From NCBI GenBank assembly GCA_946887045.1, contig CAMPKC010000024.1, positions 1-60,230 on the forward strand: DNA of 60,230 bases, in the 5' to 3' direction. A program made the translations under genes and the position numbers. Shown piece after piece: positions 54,241 through 60,230 of the stretch. This DNA comes from an uncultured Sphingobacteriaceae bacterium (GTDB lineage Bacteria > Bacteroidota > Bacteroidia > Sphingobacteriales > Sphingobacteriaceae). The stretch's first letter is position 1. Each line of letters starts with the position of its first letter. The notes under the pieces are model-generated. The model saw only the letters and a list, made by a program, of their open reading frames with translations, made no database searches and was not told the origin of the DNA.

Positions 54241-54358
54241 ATATTATTTGAAATAAGCAGGGTTTAGCAACTTCGCAAATGAAGAGGTCGGTTTTTTAGG
54301 TTTTTTGTTAGTGGGATGAGATCACTCCATTGATAAGAAGGAAGTATAAGCCTGAGAA

Positions 54359-56329
54359 TTAATCCTGGTTCTCCAGGATCAAATCAAGTTCTTCAAATTT
54401 TGAATTGTTGCTTTTAAATTCCGGAATAATTTCCTTCATCTTGCTCACAATTTCTTTTTCATTAGCGCAATCATTTAATATCAGCAATTCGTTGATCTTT
54501 TGCTGAACGTAGTCGTACGAATACAGAATGACGCTAGAAATTTTGATTTTCTGATGGTGGGTTGGAATTGTATACTCTTCTTTGTTTAATAGCTCTTCAT
54601 ATAACTTTTCACCAGGACGCAGGCCGGTGAACTCTATTTTAATGTCCTTTCCGGGGATGAGACCGGTAAGTTTGATCATATTACTCGCCAGATCCACAAT
54701 TTTAACCGGCTCGCCCATGTCGAAAATAAATATCTCGCCCCCCTTACCCATTGCCGCAGCTTCGAGCACCAGTTGAACAGATTCGGTTATCGTCATAAAA
54801 TAGCGGGTTATTTCAGGATGAGTAACCGTAACAGGACCTCCACGTCCAATTTGAGCTTTAAATCGAGGTATAACAGAACCATTCGAACCGAGAACATTTC
54901 CGAACCGGGTTGTTATGAATTTTGTCTGAAAGCTTATTGTATGGCTATTATTTGACAGTACATCTTGAAGGAACCCAGCTTCGTGCAACTTCGTTTCTTC
55001 CAAATTGTTTAAGGATTGAATATACATCTCGGCCAGACGTTTGGATGCACCCATAACATTGGTCGGATTTACAGCCTTATCGGTAGATATCATGACGAAT
55101 TTTTCGACGCCAAATTGCACGGAAATATCTGCCATGTTTTTAGTTCCAAGTACATTATCCAGAATAGCTTCACAAGGATTGTTTTCCATCATCGGAACAT
55201 GCTTGTACGCCGCTGCATGAAATACAATTTGCGGGGTATATGACTTAAATATTCCGCGCATTGTTTTGACGTTCTGGATATTTCCTACGCATATTTTAAC
55301 CTTTTCGGCCATCCCCTTATCTTCCAGTTCAAGTTGTAACTCATGTAATGGCGACTCTGCCTGATCGCAGAGAATAACCAATTCAGGGTTATACGATACA
55401 ACCTGACGAACAATTTCGGATCCAATGGAACCGGCCGCGCCGGTAATTAAAATTCGCTTACCGCATAATTCATTCAGAACATTGGCTTTGTTTAAAACAA
55501 TCGGTGGCCGCTGTAGAAGATCTTCAATTTTCAAATCAGCTACCTGATTCAAGCTTAGATGCCCATTCAACCATTGATCTGCGGGAGGAACCGTAAGAAC
55601 TTTAATCCCCAGCTCAATACATTCTTCAATTGCGTGCTTTTTACCGTTAATATTTAGGCAGTTACTATTAACCACCAATTCTGCATGCGCATATTTTTTC
55701 TTTAAAAGTTTTATTGAAGACGATCTGAAAACTCTCTTTTGCTCTATATATTTGCCTACCTTATCCGAGTCATCGTCAATAAACCCTAAAACCTCATATT
55801 TAATTTCGGGATGGTCTTCGAACGCTTGTTTTATGAGAACGGACGAGCGATCTGAGCCGTATATAATAATTGGCTTGATCAGTTCCCGCTTAAGGCCGGT
55901 ATAAAAATTATACACGCTTTTTACGACAAGGCGAAACATTATCAACAGGGTTGATGAAATAAAAAAATTAAAAATTATTGCTTGCCGGAGCTGCAGATGA
56001 GCAAATCGTTCGGACTGCTGCAAGGGGCTTTGAATTGCAATCCAGAAAAGGATATTGCATAAGAGTGTCGCCGAAAAAATAGTAAATATATCCTGAGTAT
56101 TCGAATATCTTATTATCCCGGTATGGATTTTCATCATTATAAAAACAAGCATTGTTATAACACAATACAAACCCAGGTATGAGAGGTATTCAAAAGTTAA
56201 TATTTCCAGATACCCAAACCTGGTGGCTACTAAAAATGAAAGAATAAATGCCCAGGTTACGACAATAAGATCAATCAATAATATAAGCCAACGACTCTGT
56301 GCTTTCCCAAATAAAAATGTCTGTATCAT
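54359..56329 (-). CDS. Membrane-anchored nucleotide-sugar 4,6-dehydratase, WbpM/CapD-like
   Basis: The 656-residue protein has four N-terminal membrane helices, a CoA_binding_3-like domain (KPIIIYGSDRSSVLIKQAF) and a short-chain dehydrogenase domain. The NAD motif is ITGAAGSIGSEIVRQVV. Then come YKHVPMMENNPCEAI, ISTDKAVNPTNVMGASKRL and TTRFGNVLGSNGSVIPRF. The catalytic tyrosine of typical epimerases is replaced by Met in VMGASK, as in WbpM-type enzymes that make UDP-4-keto-6-deoxy-GlcNAc. It feeds surface polysaccharide or glycan synthesis with the DegT aminotransferase upstream. Confidence 0.93.
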   Translation of the reverse strand: MIQTFLFGKAQSRWLILLIDLIVVTWAFILSFLVATRFGYLEILTFEYLSYLGLYCVITMLVFIMMKIHTGIIRYSNTQDIFTIFSATLLCNILFWIAIQSPLQQSERFAHLQLRQAIIFNFFISSTLLIMFRLVVKSVYNFYTGLKRELIKPIIIYGSDRSSVLIKQAFEDHPEIKYEVLGFIDDDSDKVGKYIEQKRVFRSSSIKLLKKKYAHAELVVNSNCLNINGKKHAIEECIELGIKVLTVPPADQWLNGHLSLNQVADLKIEDLLQRPPIVLNKANVLNELCGKRILITGAAGSIGSEIVRQVVSYNPELVILCDQAESPLHELQLELEDKGMAEKVKICVGNIQNVKTMRGIFKSYTPQIVFHAAAYKHVPMMENNPCEAILDNVLGTKNMADISVQFGVEKFVMISTDKAVNPTNVMGASKRLAEMYIQSLNNLEETKLHEAGFLQDVLSNNSHTISFQTKFITTRFGNVLGSNGSVIPRFKAQIGRGGPVTVTHPEITRYFMTITESVQLVLEAAAMGKGGEIFIFDMGEPVKIVDLASNMIKLTGLIPGKDIKIEFTGLRPGEKLYEELLNKEEYTIPTHHQKIKISSVILYSYDYVQQKINELLILNDCANEKEIVSKMKEIIPEFKSNNSKFEELDLILENQD

Positions 56330-56579
56330 GGGTAAAATGATTTAGAAGAGTTAAAAAACTAAAGGAATTTTATTTTTAGAATAGGTGGTATTGAATGATT
56401 TATCCGCTCAGCGATTACCGAAACTGGTACAAACAATTAAACCACAGATTAATATATCTACCGGTTATATTTTGGATTATCAGTTCTAGAGATAAAACTT
56501 TAATCACATAGATACGACATTACACCTTTGATATAGCTTTCAGGTAGATTTTTACAATAAGCGTTTTGAAGTTACAGGA

Positions 56580-57743
56580 TTATGCGACGACCGGCACACG
56601 ATCCAGGCGTTTGGTGAAACATTCCTTGACGTGGCTGATCACTGTAAGGATATCATGTTTTGTCAAATTAGAGCCCGACGGAAGGCATAGACCTCTTCTA
56701 AAAAGCCGGTTACTTGTTTCATCACCATAGAACGGATTACGTGCAAAGACAGGTTGTAAATGCATTGGCTTCCAGATGGGACGGGCTTCGATATTTTCTT
56801 TTTCGAGCGCCATACATATGTCTATATTACTCATCCGGCCCTCTCCTTCTTCAATAGTTATCGCACTCAGCCAATGATTAGAAAAATAATCGCCATTCTG
56901 CTCATTTTGAAACTGAATGCCTGGAATGGATGACAAATATTGCTGATACAGTCTGAAATTCTTACGCCTTTGAGCAACCCTCAGAAGCAACACTTCCATC
57001 TGTCCGCGTCCGATACTCGCACAAACATTGCTCATCCGGTAATTGTAACCAACTTGAGAATGCTGGTAATAGGGCGCGGAATCACGTGCCTGGGTAGCCA
57101 GGAACTTCGCTTTTGCGATCCACTCTTCGTTGGCAGAAATCATGGCTCCGCCGCCGGAGGTAGTAATAATTTTATTTCCATTGAATGATAAGATACTGAT
57201 ATCTCCAAAAGTCCCGATTTTTTTGCCTTTATACGTCGAGCCCAGTGCTTCTGCAGCATCTTCAATAACAGGAATTCCATAACTTGCGCCAATTTCAACG
57301 ATCCGGTCGATTTGTGCCGGCATTCCGTAAAGGTGAACGACAATAATTGCTTTGGGCTTTTTGCCCTTTGCTATACGGTCGAGAATAGCTATTTGAAGAA
57401 ATTCCGGAGACATGTTCCATGTACTTTCTTCGCTATCTACAAAAATGGGCGTGGCACCCTGATATTTAATTGGATTTGCTGACGCAGAGAATGTCAGCGA
57501 CTGACACAGCACCTCGTCCCCGGCTTGTACACCCAGAATAATCAGTGCAAGATGTAATGCGGACGTGCCTGAGTTTAGCGCAGCTACATGAGTATCACCA
57601 CCAAAGTAAGTTTCCAGGTCTTTTTCAAAACCGTCAACGTGCGGACCCAAAGGCGCTATCCAGTTCGTATCAAATGCATTTTTCACATAGAGCGATTCAT
57701 TTCCTCCCATATGTGGAGAGGACAGCCAGATTTTTTGATTCAT
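56580..57743 (-). CDS. DegT/DnrJ/EryC1/StrS aminotransferase for nucleotide sugars
   Basis: The 387-residue PLP enzyme aminates a keto-sugar nucleotide. Signatures are KIWLSSPHMGGNE, ALNSGTSALHLAL, VIEDAAEALGSTYKGKKIGTFG, and the PLP-lysine FNGNKIITTSGGGA, ending with RPIWKPMHLQP. The likely substrate is a UDP-4-keto-6-deoxy sugar made by the WbpM-like enzyme, as in PglE-type pairs. I start at the ATG at 57743 (MNQKIW); 24 upstream residues of the longer frame do not resemble the family. Confidence 0.93.
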   Translation of the reverse strand: MNQKIWLSSPHMGGNESLYVKNAFDTNWIAPLGPHVDGFEKDLETYFGGDTHVAALNSGTSALHLALIILGVQAGDEVLCQSLTFSASANPIKYQGATPIFVDSEESTWNMSPEFLQIAILDRIAKGKKPKAIIVVHLYGMPAQIDRIVEIGASYGIPVIEDAAEALGSTYKGKKIGTFGDISILSFNGNKIITTSGGGAMISANEEWIAKAKFLATQARDSAPYYQHSQVGYNYRMSNVCASIGRGQMEVLLLRVAQRRKNFRLYQQYLSSIPGIQFQNEQNGDYFSNHWLSAITIEEGEGRMSNIDICMALEKENIEARPIWKPMHLQPVFARNPFYGDETSNRLFRRGLCLPSGSNLTKHDILTVISHVKECFTKRLDRVPVVA

Positions 57744-57887
57744 AACGGTAGGATTAAGTTGTTGAATAAAAACAGGAATTTTCATTGCCTTCCAGGTAGT
57801 GGCGGCAGTGAGCAAAATTGTGATGTGTATGATAAAAAGTTGATCTGACCTGGTAAAATCCAGTTAAGACATAGGCTTTGAAGAAAA

Positions 57888-57913
57888 AATCGAGGCAGAT
57901 GAACCTCGATTTC
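57888..57913 (-). terminator. Terminator-like hairpin in the aminotransferase leader
   Basis: AAATCGAGG and CCTCGATTT form a perfect 9-bp stem with an 8-nt loop. TTT and CTTC follow on the minus strand. It lies 144 nt upstream of the aminotransferase start. Confidence 0.65.
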
Positions 57914-58012
57914 AAAAAAACTATAAAGCACCCGGAAAGGATCTTTATATAATTATTTACGCCATAGAATCCCAGGCGTTAAAATATTACAATCGATATA
58001 GGAGATGCGAAA

Positions 58013-58047
58013 ACTATCAAAGCTATCTTTCAGATAGCTTTGATAGT
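58013..58047 (-). terminator. Terminator of the pectate lyase gene
   Basis: ACTATCAAAGCTATC and its exact complement form a 15-bp perfect stem with a TTTCA loop. TTTTCGC follows on the minus strand, 71 nt beyond the pectate lyase stop. Confidence 0.8.
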
Positions 58048-58118
58048 GGATTAATTTAATGTGGGACGCGTTTGCCTGTCCCGGAAATAATTGTGAGAGA
58101 CTGATTTTCTATTATATG

Positions 58119-59840
58119 TTATCTTGGTCCAACACCATTTAAAATAGCCGACGGCACATCTGTTGAAGAATGTAGTGCAGACTTGTATTCATAAGCCGGC
58201 GCCCAAGTAGATGGAGCAGTTTCCACATATAATGGATTTGGGCAATTATCCATGGTGTTATTAAGGTTAAGAATTTTACCGCTGCCATACTGCGTTAAAG
58301 CACGAATAGCTCTGTTTGCAATATTTTTGAAGTAGTTATTCTCTACTCGGATATTAACTTGATTCCAAGCATCAACCTGCGGCTCGTTGTATGGAACGTT
58401 TTGGTGATGAACATAGTTATTGAAAAAATGTACGATTCCGGTAGAAGCAAATGGCACACGCTCTGCGATATCATAGAAATAATTATGATGAAGTGTTACA
58501 TTTAACTTTCCGCTGTTCATTGATTCTACCGCGCCACCACCTATAAGCACTCCATAATTAGTTCCGGTGAATTTAGTCCATGATACAGTCACAAAGTCAC
58601 CACCCCGGGAAATATCCACTAATTCATCCGAAGCTCTATCCAACCAGCAATGATCAATCCACACATGATGCGCATTATCTCTGATAGTAATAGCATCAAT
58701 TGGCGAATTTTGAATTCTAATATTTCTGATAATAACATTGCTATTATTCCATATTGATAGGCCGACTCCATTTAAAGTTGCACCGGATAATCCGTTGACT
58801 GTCTTATTCGATTTTACATCAAGCATTGATGATCCGCTTATCGTACCCGAAATATTTATAATCATCGGGGATGTTGAAGATAAGGCGCTTTGCAATGCAG
58901 ATAACGAGCTTACAGTAACAGTTTGTCCGCCTTCGCCCCCTTTGGTGCCACCATTGGCGGCTGCAAATCCGATTAAGCCCGAAGTGTTGGTAGGACTTGT
59001 AGTTGTCTCGGTGGTAGTAGGACTTGTTGTCTCCGTTGTCGGACTTGTAGTTGTCGAAGTTGGTGATGTACCATCAACTGTGTACGTATACGTTTTTCCA
59101 TTGGTCTTCGGATTGCTGTTATCTGATGCTGAAAACCGTAACCCCGTGCCCCAGTGGCTAAACCTTCCCTTGCCATAATTTCTGATATCTGCGTGTACAG
59201 CATGAGCCGGGCCAATTTCGACACCATTCTCGAACAGTCTCATTTTTGAAATGGTGAGCTGCTCGTTTGAGTCGCCTACTATATTAGGATCTACATCTAT
59301 ATAATAAGCAAATCCTCCATCAGAACCAGCACGCGAAAGATCTAATACAACTCCTGATGATGTCGTAGTGGGAGTAGTAGTAGTTGTTGTTGCTGTGGTG
59401 GAATTAGTATAGGTATATGTTCTTCCGTTTGTTTTAGGATTTGTGTTATCCGATGCAGAAAAATATAAACCTGAGTTCCAATGGCTAAATCTTCCGGCAC
59501 CATTTTTTCTGATGTCGTTGTGAAGCGAATGTGCCGGGCCAATTTCTTTTCCATTTTCAAAAATTCTGATGGTTGAAACTGTGGACCCGTTGTTGGAATC
59601 GCCAGGTGTTTGTAAGTCCTGACCGATGTAGTAAGCGTAGCCACCATCGCTTACTGCATTCGAAACATTTAGCGTACCACTAACTACGGTGGTAGAACTG
59701 GTTGTTGCCATCACGGCACTTGGTGTAAGGTCTGCAAAGGTCTCTTCCGTGGCGTCTTTTTTACACTGTGAAAACAGAATTACCGCACATAATAGAAGGC
59801 TCATTGAGAATCTACTTTTTAAACTTTTCATTTCTTTCAT
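58119..59840 (-). CDS. Pectate lyase family 1 lipoprotein with two tandem accessory modules
   Basis: The 573-residue protein has a lipoprotein signal (Cys26 in LFSQC, then KKDATEE, an acidic stretch that may direct it to the surface). Two copies of a module of about 90 residues follow (about 54-145 and 163-254), sharing SDGG[YF]AYYI, GDSN, FENG, GRFSHW and FSASDN. Thr/Ser/Pro-rich linkers separate them from the catalytic domain (about 288-573). That domain has the PL1 (Amb_all) pattern: VIIRNIRIQN, DAITIRDNAHHVWIDHCWLD and LHHNYFYDI. It cleaves polygalacturonate-type glycans; exact substrate is unknown. The start choice is the ATG at 59840. Confidence 0.92.
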   Translation of the reverse strand: MKEMKSLKSRFSMSLLLCAVILFSQCKKDATEETFADLTPSAVMATTSSTTVVSGTLNVSNAVSDGGYAYYIGQDLQTPGDSNNGSTVSTIRIFENGKEIGPAHSLHNDIRKNGAGRFSHWNSGLYFSASDNTNPKTNGRTYTYTNSTTATTTTTTPTTTSSGVVLDLSRAGSDGGFAYYIDVDPNIVGDSNEQLTISKMRLFENGVEIGPAHAVHADIRNYGKGRFSHWGTGLRFSASDNSNPKTNGKTYTYTVDGTSPTSTTTSPTTETTSPTTTETTTSPTNTSGLIGFAAANGGTKGGEGGQTVTVSSLSALQSALSSTSPMIINISGTISGSSMLDVKSNKTVNGLSGATLNGVGLSIWNNSNVIIRNIRIQNSPIDAITIRDNAHHVWIDHCWLDRASDELVDISRGGDFVTVSWTKFTGTNYGVLIGGGAVESMNSGKLNVTLHHNYFYDIAERVPFASTGIVHFFNNYVHHQNVPYNEPQVDAWNQVNIRVENNYFKNIANRAIRALTQYGSGKILNLNNTMDNCPNPLYVETAPSTWAPAYEYKSALHSSTDVPSAILNGVGPR

Positions 59841-60230
59841 ACTGTGTTTATAAATTACACCTCTTGAACGGTGCAACTGCACATAGACTTATGTGCACAT
59901 ACAGTAGGAAAAAATGAATTTTTTAATTATGTAAATCGTCTTTACGGACGAAATTTTTATTTAATAATGACTTAAAAACGTCGATTAATGTTGTAACATC
60001 TTTTCTAAAGTGATTAAAATTATATTAAAATTAAATTTGATGCCTTAAAAGTTAAACCCGCCTGTCATTTTCAGGTAAGATTTATATTTGAAATATTTTA
60101 CAAAAAAAATAAAACTTTTTTTTTCGTGTTATTTTCAGTGTAAAATTATTTCTCAGGTTTCTCATATTGTCACGGAAATAAAAGCCGAGAATTGTAAAAA
60201 TAATGTCATAAAATTAAAATAGAATTATTT
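59841..60230. other. Upstream region of pectate lyase, A+T-rich and palindrome-rich
   Basis: The region of about 390 nt at the window edge has no supported gene. A palindrome cluster lies at 59871-59900. TCGTC with GACGA arms forms a short hairpin near 59937-59950. The remainder is A+T-rich. A TTG-N16-TAATTTAT pair downstream of the palindromes is a possible promoter, though the spacing is short. Confidence 0.35.
59871..59900. promoter_or_regulatory. Overlapping palindromes with TGCAC half-sites
   Basis: Three palindromes share the word TGCAC/GTGCA: GTGCA-AC-TGCAC (59871-59882), TGCACATA-GACT-TATGTGCA (59878-59897) and ATGTGCACAT (59891-59900). All are exact. They sit 31 to 60 nt upstream of the pectate lyase ATG, near its probable promoter, and suit binding of a dimeric regulator. 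Confidence 0.5.

Larger units (their letters stand above)
57744..58118. other. Leader and terminator region between the aminotransferase and pectate lyase genes
   Basis: The 375-nt gap holds two minus-strand terminator-like hairpins, at 57888-57913 and 58013-58047. Between them is a segment of about 100 nt with ACGCC and GGCGT arms but no ORF. A CAATTTTG box near the aminotransferase start is the best promoter candidate. Transcription from the pectate lyase would end at the first hairpin met; the second could be an attenuator of the polysaccharide genes. Confidence 0.4.

Noticed and set aside
58973..59647. Basic Gln/Arg-rich frames inside the pectate lyase gene
   Set aside because: Out-of-frame shadows over the Thr-rich linkers; the linkers account for the composition.
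1..60230. CRISPR arrays, tRNA/rRNA genes, complete insertion sequences, prophage genes
   Set aside because: No spaced direct repeats, no tRNA cloverleaf that I could recognise, and no transposase, integrase or phage structural proteins among the open frames.

Overview
The window is a stretch of a Bacteroidetes chromosome, most likely from the Sphingobacteriaceae (Pedobacter/Mucilaginibacter-like). The evidence is moderate A+T content, many genes preceded by the Bacteroidetes -7 promoter box TAnnTTTG rather than a strong Shine-Dalgarno, a TonB-dependent receptor with an N-terminal carboxypeptidase-regulatory-like domain, gliding/type IX secretion proteins (GldC, a DUF5103 'plug' protein) and Bacteroidetes-typical hypothetical families (DUF2520, DUF4202, DUF5103). 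I see no rRNA, tRNA, CRISPR array or complete insertion sequence. The genus is an inference.

Layout. 0-6 kb: end of a TPR protein gene, gyrA, hemF and an MFS transporter, all on the minus strand. 6-10 kb: a small lipoprotein, then a plus-strand run (DUF4442, AlbA_2, MATE, ppnP) facing an HDAC-like deacetylase. 10.5-16.5 kb: serine biosynthesis (serC-serA), a TonB receptor in an operon with rpe, and DUF4202. 16.5-21.2 kb: a CBM48 protein, pnp and rpsO, a hot-dog thioesterase, ddl. 21.4-24.8 kb: a plus-strand unit of receiver protein, NatAB-like ABC exporter and Ppx/GppA phosphatase. 24.8-34.7 kb: a minus-strand block with maf, kdsC, iscX, a [2Fe-2S] ferredoxin, DUF2520 and a cytochrome c maturation set (ccmF, ccmE, ccmD, ccmC, ccmB). 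That set is interrupted by a glutamate dehydrogenase and by an oppositely oriented methyltransferase, and contains no ccmA. 34.7-39.2 kb: ogt, small membrane proteins, gldC, a DEAD-box helicase, pyrC. 39.3-45 kb: a candidate standalone RNA, holA, an orphan HSDR_N-type nuclease-like protein, valS. 45-51.5 kb: an ABC-F protein, the T9SS plug-like lipoprotein, an acyl-CoA thioesterase, an EVE-domain protein, a phosphohexomutase. 51.5-54.2 kb: a 2-hydroxyacid dehydrogenase, an NTF2-like secreted protein, an RRM protein, an HTH regulator. 54.3-60.2 kb: surface-polysaccharide sugar genes (WbpM-like dehydratase, DegT aminotransferase) and a pectate lyase lipoprotein behind a palindrome-rich promoter region.

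Most genes are housekeeping (replication, translation, RNA decay, tetrapyrrole, haem protein and serine metabolism, envelope sugars). The less ordinary parts are: (i) promoter boxes placed 3-6 nt before the start codon at many genes, implying leaderless mRNAs; (ii) a promoter-plus-terminator unit with no ORF at about 39.3-39.44 kb; (iii) an intergenic-type simple repeat translated in frame inside valS; (iv) an orphan restriction-type nuclease domain beside holA; (v) a pectate lyase with two tandem copies of a module I do not recognise, joined by Thr-rich linkers; (vi) several long inverted repeats and tandem terminator hairpins. I found no system that is clearly new. The ncRNA candidate and the leaderless pattern are the best leads.
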